From: Leptodontidium sp. MPI-SDFR-AT-0119
Lineage: Eukaryota; Ascomycota; Leotiomycetes; Helotiales; Leptodontidiaceae
Assembly (NCBI GenBank): GCA_020726505.1
Contig: JAHLEZ010000017.1
Location: 1,426,001 to 1,490,000, forward strand
Direction of reading: 5' to 3'
Length of the DNA stretch: 64,000 nucleotides
Position 1 is the first letter of the stretch. The number at the start of each line of letters is the position of its first letter. Below the pieces are notes generated by a model that was not told where the DNA came from, ran no database searches, and saw only the letters and a list, made by a program, of their open reading frames with translations. The position numbers and the translations under genes are program-made. This document shows positions 11,234 to 23,348 of this stretch, piece after piece.

Positions 11234-12039
11234 TCAACAAGCATCTTCTTCATCTGCTACGACGTCTGCGACAGTTGCGGGTGCTGCTGCTGGAGCCGCT
11301 GCGGCTGCTGCAGGAACGATAAAATCAACGCACTAATCGAATTAGCATAGGCTCACCCACGATACGGGATCGAGTGTTGGAGCACGAGGAATGATTCCAC
11401 GGGATAGAGGGTCTCCAGGAAACATTATACGTACGGATTCGTAAGTTTGTTGAGCTCCAGTGCCAAACCAAAACCATTGCATAACCTATGCGCTTGTCAG
11501 TACTGGTCTCCGATCTTTGCCGGATTACCTACGCATGCACCTGCCACGGAGCATGCTCCATTCAAGTCAGATGGAACAGTGACATCGAAGTTGGTGTTGT
11601 TGGCTGGAAGTACAGCCAGGGACTCATCGGCATAGCTGGCGAAGGCAATCAACGGCGCACCAATGGCTGTATTTGTTGCGGTGTCGATGATGGAAACGTT
11701 CATTGGACCTTCGTGGGGGATCGGAAGAGATGCACGCATGTTTACAACCTGGCCGGCGGTGAAGTTCTGTACGTTGGCAGTGTTGTCGGCAAACTGTTGA
11801 CCTTTGCAGAGGAAGACGTTGCAAGCAGTCGAGTTGAAACCAGGAATTAGGGCAGCAGCTTCGGGCATGTCTTCTACATGGCTGGTGTTGTCTGCCTTGA
11901 CGAGAGCAGAGACTGATGTACCACAGGCCGCATCCATCGCTGGTCCGGCCGTTCGAGTGGGAGGGGACGTGATCAGTCCATGGGATAGGACAGGAGAAGC
12001 CAGTGCGACCAGGCCGAGGATTGAGCTAGAAGTGTACAT
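11234..12039 (-). CDS. Secreted LPMO-like protein with histidine-brace residues
   Basis: Exons 12039-11533, 11485-11435 and 11332-11234, 218 aa. The signal peptide ends ...PVLS, so the mature chain begins with His20-Gly, as required for the copper histidine brace of lytic polysaccharide monooxygenases. His109 in LPIPHEG is the likely second ligand, and Phe190 in TYESCVDF fits the axial aromatic position. Pairs of Cys (CGTS, CNVFLCKG, CSVAGACV, ESCVDF) suggest disulfides. The tail is Ala/Pro-rich and acidic, ending DEEDAC. LPMOs oxidatively cut chitin, cellulose or other glycans at the cell exterior. The fold is related to the chitin-binding type-4 group, but I cannot place it in a numbered AA family. 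Substrate unknown. Confidence 0.75.
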
Positions 12040-14161
12040 GATGAACTAAATGAGTGGCCAGCACAACGAATAAGATAGTAATGAGATTGAGAACGAAAGA
12101 GAATGAATGAGCGTAATGTTTAAGAGCAGTCCTGGCTTGCAAAGACAGGTGGGAACCATAGTGACTTATACCATCTGAAGTGTGGATTTTGAAAAGGCTG
12201 GTGTTTTACTTGGGCCAAGAAACGGAGCCGAATCGCCCATTTTCCTGAAGTTATGCAGAGATTTATGTTCTACGAATGGAAAATGTACGGGTGGTTTGAG
12301 AGGGAGTAAGAGGACCCGAGAATACAGGGTAGGCAAAGCCTTGATCGCCAAGCCGAGACGTTTGGCGTTTCTTGGTGGCTTGCCAAGGCGTGTCAGACCT
12401 TGCATATCTGCGTATGGAACAAGGGGCAGGCAATCCGAGGACAGTGAGGGGAGGGCGATCTATGGAAGTGAAGTTCAGACGAAGCAGGCAAAGTCGATTC
12501 GGATGACCAGTTCTTTGAGATGCGAATGCCGATACTTGGAATCTTGATCTCGGTTAACGAAAAGGGGCTCGCTTAGGGATTAAGGGGGCGGGGTAATCGA
12601 ATCGTGTTTGTGATATGCTCCACGACTGCGCATAGTCTCGAAGTAAACAATGTATGTGTATGAAGGTCCTATTTGGGAGGTTTCTCCCAGTTTCCACTTG
12701 CTTTTATAAAAGCAATGTTCGGTCTTTATTATTTGTTTTGATTCTAAAACCTGCAATGAATTCCACGGAAACAACGACGCCGAAGCGAACCGAAAGCCCG
12801 GATACTTTCCAGCCGAAACAAGTTTGGTCTGTCAGCCTTGACATAAACTTCCCCTTCAACGAGTGTCAATACCGTGGTCTCTGTTACCCTGAGCTGCCAG
12901 ACTAAAGACATGCTCCGCATCAGCCGATCCATTGACAGTTGTACTGATTGATGAACCGCCTCCTTGCTCTCATCAACATGGTAGAAATTGCGTGTCTGCC
13001 AGGTGTGGAGCAGCTGGGTATTGTAGGAGGGACAACCAGGGAGAGGTAGAGAAGCCAGGAGGGCCCTTGATTATGAGGTATGGTACAAGAGAGCTCTCTT
13101 TATGGGAAGCCAGAACCTTAGCGCCTTCGGTTAATCCACGCTATCCCCCTCAGTATCTACTCGAACTTCTTGCCGGTTTTAATTGCTGGAAGCAAGTGCA
13201 GCGGACTGGATGAGGGGTGCTGAAGTGAGTATTCTAATGTCAAGAGAAAGGAACCTCTGCATCGAGATTGGTTTGAGAATGATGTTGAAGGAAAGGTTTG
13301 CAAGATGGGACTTATGAAGTCTGTAACTGTCTGTTGAATCTTGTAAGTAGCTACTGAGCTATGGCTATATACTAACTGTGTTGGTTTTGAGAGGACTCTC
13401 GGTATCGGCAATTGTGACGGGCGCAGCCAGGGAGAAAGTGAAATAAACAAACCGCACCAATGAAATAAGGAGCTGGACGTAAATACCATTAGGGACACTA
13501 TGTACGGAGTTACTATATTTTTCGAGGGTTGCACAAACGGTTCGGCAACAGCAATTGGCTTGCTCAAGTCAATTTCTTATGATTATTTACTAGGCAAGGC
13601 TTGGCCGTAATCTAAGCTTCGTCTAGGAGTTGCGATGTTCAAAGAAGAACTTGACAACTTCTTCCCAGCAGCTTTTTCGGTGGTTTCAAAAAGCCCAGAG
13701 TGGTAGGGAAATAGATGTTCACCATAAGATGAGAGATGACTTCTCAGCACTGTACACAAAGTCGAAGCAGGTTTTCTCGGTAGCTAATGGGTGCTGGTCC
13801 CTATCGTCGTTGTCTTTCTCCTTTCCAGTCTCTTTTAGAAAAAAATCCAACTATATGTAATATGCAGGTCGAAACAAAGTTGCCATTTTATCACTGAGCT
13901 TAGGAGGTTAATGGGAGAGTACTTAAATTGTTTTGTCAGATTAATTCAATGAACTTCAGGTACGACTTTGTTGGCTCAAAATATCTCTCGTGCATTCTAG
14001 ACTACCACGAACACCAAAATCACAAACAAAATATTGAACCCTATTAGCGCATAAGAGTATTTGCAATGGAAACTCTATACGCAATCCAACCTTCAATACC
14101 ACGATTCACTACCAACGACGAGATGAACAACCTTGAGTTGGGTTTCATTGTACTTAGCCCC
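12040..14161. other. Intergenic region, 2.1 kb
   Basis: No gene supported. The longest open frame (13157-13567, minus, 136 codons) has no domain pattern, no plausible promoter and Ser/Pro-rich random composition. It may hold the LPMO-like gene's promoter (right next to 12040) and otherwise shows nothing. Confidence 0.5.
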
Positions 14162-15154
14162 TCAAATAGCTATGTCTTTGAACTTCTCCCTCATAGATTT
14201 GTCCCTCACCAACCCCTCTAGAGCCTTCTTCTCATCTAGAATATCCTGTTGCATCTTGTGCATGGCGACTTCGGCACCTGCCTTGTCCCATCCGCCCCCT
14301 TCGCCGTCTCCTGGCCACCCAGCATCCCTCAGAATCCGCATCATCTTCAGGTTCTCTCCTGTAAACTCTTGATGCCTGTACAACTCCGTGATACCTCCAT
14401 CAATTAGATGTGGCATCCAATTCATGATCCTGAACTGCTCTTTGCACATCTCGAAGAAGTCCTCCGGAGTATAAGCCGCACTTATCTTCCATGCTTCCTT
14501 TCGCCCAGTTTCGGCAATACGATCCCATTCAGCATCATCGTCATCGTCGTCATCTTCGATATCTGGCTTGGTAGTGCCATCTTTGCCGACGATCTTTTCA
14601 CCCGCATACTTCCTGTACGCAAGCCAACAATCCCTCGGGTACTTTGATTTTATCTCGTCGGGAATGTCCCTGCATCCATCCCAATACTCCCACCAGATCA
14701 CACGGTTGTACTTGGTGTCGACAAGTATCGAAGAACCGTACTTGCTTCCTTGAGCCAAAGGAAGAATGTATGCCGGGTAGTCCGGCTCAGTGTCACCGTC
14801 GTCGTCATCCCATTCCACACCATCAGTATTGTTCAATTCTTCCTCGTCCAGATCGTCGCAGTCTGTCAGCGAAGGCAGGTGACATGGATCACCATCGGCA
14901 GTGAGATGAGTGTCGGGTAAAACGAAGTATCCTTCGTCGTCGTAATAAGGAAGATGCCGGATAAGCTCGACGACTCTTTTCGTGTAGTAGGGAAAGTGGC
15001 TACGAGTGATATGTGGCCAGCCAGTGGGTGGGGGGTACATGAAATCTCCCAGTCCGGCCGTTGTGGAATGCATCGCTTTCAGAAATGCGTAGAAGGAAGT
15101 GATGGTTGCGACCATTTTCTCGTGGGAGTACCCCACGTCTGGTAAAGGCCCCAT
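14162..15154 (-). CDS. Conserved acidic fungal protein, function unknown
   Basis: Single exon, 330 aa. The frame has coding character throughout, with Trp-rich motifs (VIWWEYWDGCRDIP, KYPRDCWLAYRKYAG, ILRDAGWPGDGEGGGWDKAG) typical of conserved proteins. Two acidic runs, DDLDEEELNN with WDDDDGDTEPDYP and PDIEDDDDDDDAEWD, flank the central part. PLAQGSKYGSSILVDTKYNRVIWWEY resembles the open-ended beta-strand pattern seen in SMI1/KNR4-like fungal proteins, but the match is too weak to name. No signal peptide or membrane segment. An alternative start (MVATITSFYAFLK, residue 15) is possible. Confidence 0.65.
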   Translation of the reverse strand: MGPLPDVGYSHEKMVATITSFYAFLKAMHSTTAGLGDFMYPPPTGWPHITRSHFPYYTKRVVELIRHLPYYDDEGYFVLPDTHLTADGDPCHLPSLTDCDDLDEEELNNTDGVEWDDDDGDTEPDYPAYILPLAQGSKYGSSILVDTKYNRVIWWEYWDGCRDIPDEIKSKYPRDCWLAYRKYAGEKIVGKDGTTKPDIEDDDDDDDAEWDRIAETGRKEAWKISAAYTPEDFFEMCKEQFRIMNWMPHLIDGGITELYRHQEFTGENLKMMRILRDAGWPGDGEGGGWDKAGAEVAMHKMQQDILDEKKALEGLVRDKSMREKFKDIAI

Positions 15155-16199
15155 CGTGCTGGGTGCCCTCCTGGGACAAGAAGGTTGAGATGAATGAAAG
15201 TCGGCGTGCTATGTATTTGGGGAGCTGCTCTCAAGTTAGAGGTTCCGTCTGTCCAAAAGGAAAATCGAAGAGATGGAAGGAAATGCGCAGTACTTCCCCA
15301 CAGGCAATGGGCACAGTTGTGAATATGTTGGTGTTTGACGTATTTTGAGCGACTGGACTGATTCGCCTTCTAACCGCTCGGGCTTTCAATGCAACACCAC
15401 TCGCCGAACCGAGCCCCGGCTGGCAGGAGGCCGCCCAGGCTGTAGCCCACCTCCCAACAATGATATATCCTCAAGAATAGATGTCAGAAGTGACACGGTG
15501 ACATCTTACTGCAATCACGGGGCACTTGAAGCCTCCACTGTTGGCCTGGCTGATTCATGTTGGATGTAGTTCTCACTGAATCCAATTCTGATTATCGGCA
15601 GGACCAACAATGGTTATTTGAGGATTTTCAAGGGCTACCGTGTCTAATGTGGCTCCTCGAGAGCCGCACCGCACTCAATCAACTTCGCAAGCTGCTGTTG
15701 GACTCTAAAATAAGATTATTGGCACCGGGGCCAAAATGTGGGTTTAATCCTCGAGTGTTGGGGTTTCAGCGCTTTCGCCAGGATTGTTTACCCGGACTTC
15801 AAATATTTGGTAGATTGGGCTTCGGTGCTTGAACCTTTCTACGATTCATAAGTATAGATGTCAAGACTCAAGATAGAAGACGAGGACAACAGCACAATGT
15901 TGGAATTAGTCCAACATGGCTGTGCCCGCGAAGGCAACCAACACCTATCCTTAGATACCACCATCACGGCCTTGTTTCGTAGGAAAGAACACATTCCATT
16001 GTATCTAATTTGAGAGGTTTCCAACAGTTGATGGTCCTTAAAAGGGAGAAGTCTCTGGGTGGGAATCTCCCGTGTCTGCTACTGATCACAAATCGTCTTC
16101 TCGAATCATACCCAAACAACGTTACAAATTTCAATCTCCCTGTTAGCGATTATAGATATATTGTATTGGACATATGAAAACTCCATACCCTTATCGAGA
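15155..16199. other. Intergenic region, 1.0 kb
   Basis: Open frames at 15345-15569 and 15557-15832 have no recognisable content. Nothing else seen. Confidence 0.5.
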
Positions 16200-19138
16200 A
16201 TGATTATCTTTTGCTTATGCCCAGCTTTTATCCTCTCGGCGATGATTTCTACAGTCGCATGCTTACCATCTCAACATGAAACACACCTTACACGTCGAGA
16301 AACCGACGACCAAACGATCGCCCAGTATTCCAAAATGGGAAATTGCTACAAGTATATCTCCCTCCGACAAAGAAATCATGACAAGTCCTTAGCCCCGTGC
16401 AATATTTTTTGCCAGGAGACAAAGCCAGGAGTCAATGGCGCCTCAGTAAGTTGATTTCAAGTTTATTCGCTCTGTGTTTAACAATCTTATCTCAAATCAC
16501 GTCTGTTGTCAACTGAACGTGATTATATGGCATGCTCCCTAATGAACACGGAACGAAAACAACTAAATATCATTCAGTGTGAGGGGCTAGTGGCGGAGGA
16601 GGATTGGAAGAAAGATTCTTCTCTGATCAATAAAGATGATGATGGATATCTGTGGGTGATCGGACAATGCACTTGCGGTGGTGCAGTAGTAGAACTGGCG
16701 GAAGAAATCGCCGGCATCGTAGCTGACGCTCTTGAGCAACTGGATAATCTGCTATGTGGGATACTATTACAGGCATTTGTTTCGATTGCCGAAATTGGAG
16801 TGAATTTCATTCCTGGTGGTCAGGTCCTAGGAGCCTTCAGACTGAGTGTTAAAGCAGCCAAAACATTTACCGAGAACGGTCTGGAGGCTGGAGGTTTCAT
16901 GGGAAATGTGAGTATAGCTAGCTTGACTCTCTGCTCTACAAATTTCACCTTGACTGACAACGCCGGTAGTGGGTAGGCAAAGTCTGCGATGTTTCCCACA
17001 TCAACTTTGATCCTCTCCAGGTTTTCAACCCCCTAACCCAATACGATGACTCGTACGGCACCAGTATCGGATGTAAAAGAAAGGACAAATCAGCATGCAA
17101 AGAGATGCCATCCATCACAAGTGAGCCAAATCATTGAAAATCCATCTTGTACACTCGTTTCATTCCATTTGTTCCCCGCAGAACCGTCGGCATCGAAGCT
17201 TGCAATGCAAAATTGCAACCACTTGGTGCAGCAGCTAACCACCCAACACAGGCCCCACAAAGAATGACAAGCCTCCCGCGGGCAAACCATCTGATATTTT
17301 ATCTGGGAAGGATAAAGCTACGAGCGCCGCGGTCGAACTATCGGCGTCAAGTGTGCCTAACACCAGTCGGACACCAGACATGAGCTCGGGTAGTAGCCAT
17401 CCTCCCACCTCTACAGCGAGCTCAATATCAGGGATTAGCTCGAACACTGGTATTGATGTCTCGACAATGACGCAAAGTGGCACAAAACCAACTTCCGAGC
17501 CCGAGAGCCTGACCGAGTCTACTCGAACTTCTGGCAGCGACTCCAGTACCATCAGTAGCAGCGAGCCTGTCGAAACACACTCGGCTTGCGGACTCATGAA
17601 TCGCGCCGTGACAATCGGTGGTAAACAACTTCCCCTAGGAAAAATTGGGGAAGATGAAAGGAGCACCGAGTGTGTGAAGAAGGGAAAGGATAAAACTGTT
17701 CATATCACCAAAACTAAAGTGCCGATCGGCTGGTACACAAGTGTTCTGCCACAAAAATGCCCTCGTGAATATTCACAGGCCTGTTATCATTACCGGTATG
17801 TCTGTCCGGTTGAGATCACCTCCGTGTTGTTGGCAACGCGTCTAACGATGTGTTATTCACTAGCTCTGTCATGAGTGTCCATACTTTAACTCCAGACATG
17901 ATCCAGTTCACTTGTGGTGCGACTGCGAACACCGGGTTAGACGGGCAAACAACTTCCAGTTGGGGATCTACTCTCATGGCTTCACTTCCAGCCGAAAAGA
18001 AGCAACACAATTTTGCATGGGCAAATGGATTTGTGGAACTTACCGAATCCGTCAAAATTGGAGGCAAGAAACCCAAAACGATTACCCACGGTTGTGACAG
18101 AGATGAGTGGCCACCGCGATACTTCTGGCCAGGTGACATTGTGGCTGCGGCGAAGGGCCTCAAGCAACGAGTGAGATTCTTGCCTGACTCAGAGAATCGA
18201 GGTGCTGGGCAGATCTGGAAACAATTTTGCAACAAGAATGCCGCCCAAGTCACGGAAGTCAAAACAAACAAGGCCTCCAAAACCCAAGACACTACGTCTT
18301 ACATTCATAGTGACTGGATCAGAACGGTGGGAACAGCAATCATCGATAAACCCCTGGTCGTCAAGCAAACTACAAGTAGGTACACGACTGATCACATTCC
18401 TACCTTGGTTTTGCATTATTAACAGATATGCCAGCCATTGTTTCTACTGTTTCAGTAGACACAGGGAGGGCTGTATTCACATTTGCGGACTGGGACGGGC
18501 TTCCCGAAGACAAAGACTGGCACGGCTTGAAGGAGAACCGATGTTGGCCCAAAGCTATAGCTTCAGAAGATCCTGGATGGGTGCTCCTCACAGACGACGA
18601 GTTCTACGTTTCCCAGCATCCGACACTTGCCAAGCACGCTACACAATACAGCAAGTTTCCAGACTTGGCCTTGCTTCAAGCAGCATTATTGAAACGAGAC
18701 CCAGTGAACTTGTTTCGCAAACTTGACGCCGTGAAGGCTCTGAAAAAATTCGGCGAAGACGGAATTCCTTTGGAATTTCAAGGGATCTTGCCCGGAGTAC
18801 CAAAGTTCTCAACCCCGAAGCCACCGAGGCGCATCAGAGGGCTACCACTTGCTTGGAGAAATGTCACAGGACCACCCGAAGAAGCTGGCGATGAAGCCCT
18901 GTTAGAAGATGGAGAGGTTGAACCAGAGGAGATGGACGACGAGGAATGGTCTGAATGGATGCAGAACTTTGCAGAGGAAGACTGGGAGCCGACCTGGGAG
19001 GAAGACACTCCTACTGTGCCAAATGAAGTGGAGGTTATCCCCACTCCTGTTGGGCAGGGTGATGCGACTGCAACTCCGGCCCTTGCAGGTGTGTTGCCGT
19101 CTGCTGGTTGGGCTGTTGCGACCGGGTTCGTTTCCTGA
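16200..19138 (+). CDS. Large secreted protein with a NucA/NucB-type deoxyribonuclease domain
   Basis: Exons inferred as 16200-16445, 16578-16907, 16970-17120, 17252-17795, 17864-18375 and 18426-19138 (831 aa, phases consistent; the 131-nt introns 1 and 3 are the least certain). Domains in order: signal peptide (residues about 1-21), Cys-rich N-terminal part (CYKY, CNIFCQE, CTCGG), Ser/Thr-rich linker of about 90 residues, then a NucA/NucB domain at about 425-560. Key motifs there are HGCDRDEWPPRYF (near 501) and FLPDSENRGAGQIWKQF, the D-E-W and N-x-G-G pattern of PF14040 nucleases. An acidic Trp-rich tail (EEMDDEEWSEWMQNFAEEDW) follows. Such enzymes cut DNA outside the cell. Whether it serves nutrition, antagonism or defence cannot be read from sequence. 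Confidence 0.75.
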
Positions 19139-19289
19139 GGTGTTTGCTTTGTTGGCGAACTTTGACACACGAGAGCGTGTTTCTTTCTGGGTTTCCTTTC
19201 AATCCGTTCTTATTTGAGTATCAGTGATCGTGTGAGATAGCAGAGGAGAATACTGTCATTGGATATGGACAATGGATCTACATTTTATC

Positions 19290-20331
19290 TCAAAGAACAT
19301 CTACTCCCCTACCCAAGAAAGTTCTTTCTCCTAACTCATGCTCCACTGTCTGAAAAAGAGGGAGTCCTTGAACTGAGAATTCGTCAGCCACCTTTCTGTC
19401 ATCTGGCCATATCATCAATAAAGACTCACAGTATCCATTCTCCGTTGTCCCAATAGCCTCCCACGTAGCCTGGGCTTCAACCTCACCGATCAATACCAGC
19501 GGCTTCCCACTTCCAGCAGACGAAGCATCAGCTGCCAATTGAACCTCACAGCATTTATCCAGCAAAACGAAGTAGGCCACCGTCTCCTCGATTGTACGAC
19601 CGGCTGTCAGTAGCCCATGATTTCCAAGAAGAACAGCTTTCTTCGTTCCTAAAGCTGCAGCGATGTGTTTGCCCTCATCAGAAGCCAGGACTACACCCGC
19701 GAAGGTCCTGCCTTGTCATTAGCTCCCAAGAGTTTGCAGTGTCAACAGGGCAATCCCGCTTACGGATACAGTACATGATCGTTGTAAAAGACGCACGAAT
19801 CCTGAGTGATCGGATCCAACGTCCTACCAGTGGCGCAGAATGCCCGGCCATATGTACTGTGAGAGTGAGCCGCACACACAACATCCGGCCGTGCAGTGTG
19901 AATCTCGGAGTGGATAGCGAAGGCGGCGAAGTTAAGGAATTTATTTCTACCTCCGTCGATCACTTTACCATCATGACTGACGAAAATCAGATCGTCAGCC
20001 GTAATGAGCGAGAAGTGCAAGCCTGTCTCTGTGAGCATGTGTTACCTTTGGCATTCAAGCACATACCGAATGGATTTACCCAGAAGCACTTTGGGTCAAC
20101 GGGATCCCGGAGTGTGATATGGCCAGCAACTCCCTCACAGAACCCGAATTTAGCGAAGACTCGAAATGCAAGAGCTAACCGGTGTTTGAGGTACTTTCGT
20201 TCTTCGTACTTGTTTTCAAATATCGGAGGCCCGGTTGGGACATCTTCTGGGAGAGTCAGGCTTGGATCACCGCTTTTGTACGTGAGTGGGGTCTTCGAAG
20301 GTGACGATTGATCGGTCGCTGACGGAGCCAT
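19290..20331 (-). CDS. Class II aldolase/adducin-family protein
   Basis: Exons 20331-20067, 20022-19764, 19707-19430 and 19372-19290, 294 aa. All three introns are 44-57 nt with good donors (GTATGT, GTAAGC, GTGAGT). Motifs: GHITLRDPVDPKCFWVNPFG, then HSEIHTARPDVVCAAHSHS carrying the HSH zinc ligands of the family, ASDEGKHI and LLGNHGLLTAG with the third His. Bacterial relatives split sugar phosphates such as fuculose-1-phosphate. Fungal members of this length (N-terminal EERKYLKHRLALAFRVFAKF) are mostly uncharacterised. The last intron was chosen because removing it restores the family ending GYFQGLPLFQTVE. Its neighbour at 20776 is on the same strand, about 440 bp upstream. Confidence 0.85.
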
Positions 20332-20775
20332 TGTTAACAAGAAAGCTGCGTATTTGAGTGTATGGAACAAACTCGTCGATTACGAATACATCAAGCCAAT
20401 ATAAGGGGGAATCCCTCATCCCACCTTTGAGAGATAAAGGGACGTCAAACGATAGGCCAACGGGCCGTTCCACAGCCGTATCATCCTTTCCAGTAGCACC
20501 AGGGCTAGTTAGTCTGCTAAAAGCACCTGAGCCTCAAACTGCGGTAACCGCAGGTATAAGTTCTTATGTAAACGTCCGCAACAGAAAAACGACTAGCTGG
20601 CGAGAATACCTCCTGTGGTGGTATAGCTTCTTGAAGATAGCAAAACCCTCTGTCAAGATCCCAACGATTTCAAATGTGATCGTCCGAGAATTGGAAGCAA
20701 CAAAGTAGCTTTTTCTCACATTACTAGACGAAGACTGACTGATAAATCTATCGCATCGAAAATGCCTCAGCAGCC

Positions 20776-21731
20776 TCACTCTTCGGGTCCAGCCCAGTGC
20801 TTCCCCTCTGGAAAGTTGATTGTGGCATCCTCCATCATCAGCCCAATTCTCCACCTGCTGAGCCCAGGCCACCAGTTCTCATGCCCCGTTTCCTGCTCCT
20901 CGGTGTCCCTTCCAGTATGAAGTAGAGCGTCTTCTTCAGTTGCCTCTCCCCTCTTCAGATCCCACCATCCCAGCGATGCCTTGCTCGACCACTCATGCGG
21001 CATGACACTGCACCACTGCTCCGTACCCACCAATTCTACCCCGGAAGAATTGATATCACTTGGTAGAGGCGGCTGCACAAGAGTCAAATCCACACCAACG
21101 TACTTCGCCGCTGCAGTTGAGAGAGGAAATGATGGTGCGTATCCAATTGGCATGTAAACTGCCGTGAAGAACGGAGATTTGGATCTCATCCTCTCAGATC
21201 CTGAACTGGGTGATTCAAGAGGGTAGACTGAGATGCGCACTGCATTGTTTGGGAGGGGTTTGAACTCGAAGTCCGCGAGGTGTTTGGGGATATTCCAATC
21301 TATCTTGTCAGCGCTGACATATTCAAATGGCGAATTCATAACTCACTGTTCCTCCCGTTCCAACAAGTCGCCTCTTGACTGACATAGATCTTCGTCACTC
21401 TCAGATTCCTCCTTACTTCGCGCTTCAGATTCCCATCCTTATCTTTGGCGTCGACTTCATACTCAAATTTACCCGGAACAAGAACTAGTTCATCATATGG
21501 GCCGACGGGAGACTCGGTATACCGGATTATCTGTATAGATGCAAGACCACCAACTAGTTTGCCGTCTGAAAACTTGGAGGAGGCTTCAAGCGGTGAGTAA
21601 AGGAGTGATTTGTTGTCCTGGAGAGTCTGGGCTGACGAGGGTGAGATGTAAAACATGAATGAGTAAATTGTTCCCTTAAGCGTCCAGGGTGCGAGTGCGA
21701 CGACTGGTGGTGCTTTAGATACGTTCGACAT
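20776..21731 (-). CDS. Acetoacetate-decarboxylase-fold protein
   Basis: Exons 21731-21347 and 21299-20776, 302 aa; the 47-nt intron has a GTGAGT donor. The N-terminal half (APWTLKGTIYSFMFYISP, IQIIRYTESPVGPYDELVLV, PGKFEYEV) and REVRRNLRVTKIYVSQEATC match the fungal group with the acetoacetate decarboxylase beta-barrel. The usual reactive Lys environment of true decarboxylases is not evident, so catalytic activity is doubtful. No signal peptide with this start. A longer in-frame start near 21968 would add a poorly conserved leader and was not used. Confidence 0.7.
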
Positions 21732-22213
21732 GATTGATTTGGAGTGGCTTGAAGCTAGAAAGCCGTTGAACGGATCGTGGACGACTCCTATGTTGCGTGG
21801 GCGTTGGAAAACAGATGGCCAGGCATGTGCTAACCCGAATATCTTCTGGTGGCTGACTTTAGCCTCTCGGCGCTGCCAATTCGAGGTGACACGGCAGGGG
21901 ACTGCATGGTGGGGAATTTGACGTGTTCCGGAACTGGTGGGGGGAGCCAGGGAAGATATGAGAGACAAAGGGAAGGAGGGCTCGGAGAAGGACAGAAAAA
22001 GAAGAAGAGAATGGTGTAGATAAGTGCTATACGAATTTCATTCAGCAGCTACTCAGCCCTTGTTTATGGTCTAGCCGAATCGACGACTGCATTGTATATG
22101 GCCGAAATTCAGTCCAAGCAAATCTCCGGGTGACTGCTCCTCCTCCTGCTACGCCTAACTCCCTGCTCCCATATAAATACGTACAACGAAAGAAGAAACC
22201 AAACAAGTATTCA

Positions 22214-23348
22214 TTACGACCGAGGGGGCAGATCCGGCAAGCTCTTCACACGGATGTTCGGAACCCTGGGGCCAGCATCCATCTCATGCACAGCCACAGC
22301 TTGCGCTTCCAACTCTCTGGGGATGTTCTGCTGTTGGTCGATCGCGGCAGCGCTAACTGGAAGTTCATGAGAAACGTTATCATCGTACCGATTGACTGCG
22401 ACTCTGTCTATCCCTTTCGCGCCATAGTAATCCACCAACATACGGGGTGGCTGGCTCAGATACACCATCGGTGTGGGACTATCGTTGTTCAGTCGTATAT
22501 GAGAGCCGTAATCTGGAAAATTGGAATTCGGATTCAGAGCATGCGTTGAGAGTCGTTTTCTTCGATAATGAAGTGCCCAGGCGATGATACCTGTCAGGAC
22601 CAAAGCTGCCAGGATACTTCCAACAATTGCTCCAGCCAGCACCCCCGCGTTTGATGAACCCGATCCGTCGGAGGAGTTCGAGAATACTCCAGTCTGCGAA
22701 CCTGGTATGGATGTTGAAGTTGAGGTTGAGGTTGAGGTTGTTGAGGTGGGTCGTGATCGAGGAGGAGGGGTTGTGCTTGCGACTATTGCCACTCCGAGAG
22801 CAAATCCTTCATATGGGTATGCGAATGCCTGATCCAGGGAGTTTGTTGCTGTGAACAATGAAGAGGCCTTGACACTCGAGTCATCATATGAGGTGATCCG
22901 GATCGTCGAGCCGAATATGTTGCTGAAGCAAGTTCCACCGAATGCAGGTCGATCTGAAGGCGGATTGGCAGCTTGTGCGAGTCCATCCCAGCCACTGAAG
23001 ATGGTCAGCGCAAATCACCACGGGGTACCTGAATGCTCGGTACCTAGGACAGCATGCAATGTAATTTGATGTGAAAGGCCCCTGTGTTGTGTATCCCGCG
23101 GGGCAGACTACTGGACTCATCGCAGCTTGCGATACCCCACCCCTCTCCAACAGAAAGCTAGACGCAAATTCAGGAGCATAGCAGGAGGTAATTGTCGTCC
23201 CTGGGACAGGCAATGGATGATTGAGCCATATCCTGAAGCCATCATTTTTCAACATCGTTAAACCACCAACAGATTCTGCGCATTGTGTCGGGGCCGTGAA
23301 CGTAGTTGTGATGGCGAAGGGAGCCTCGGATTGTATTGTAGTAGACAT
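22214..23348 (-). CDS. Single-pass membrane protein with Ser/Thr-rich ectodomain
   Basis: Exons 23348-23044 and 22994-22214, 361 aa; 49-nt intron. The N-terminal 190 residues hold paired Cys (CAES, TSCYAPE, VCPAGYTTQ, IACCPS, GGTCFS), then a Ser/Thr stretch (TSTTSTSTSTSTSIPGSQTG, encoded by a GAGGTT-type microsatellite on the plus strand near 22713-22742). A transmembrane helix (GVLAGAIVGSILAALVLTGI) is followed by HYRRKR and a 120-residue cytoplasmic tail. No signal peptide precedes the ectodomain, which is odd for a type I protein but common in this fungal group. It could be a cell-wall sensor. Role unknown. Confidence 0.7.

Noticed and set aside
13157..13567. 136-codon minus-strand open frame as a gene
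   Set aside because: No domain, signal peptide or splice logic; composition looks like random intergenic sequence.
17121..17251. Extra small exon inside intron 3 of the nuclease gene
   Set aside because: A CCCCGCAG acceptor exists at about 17181, but the following exon runs into a stop and no adequate second intron restores the frame.
21732..21968. Longer N-terminus for the acetoacetate-decarboxylase-like protein
   Set aside because: The extra 79 residues have no conserved pattern, while the internal Met gives a typical family start.
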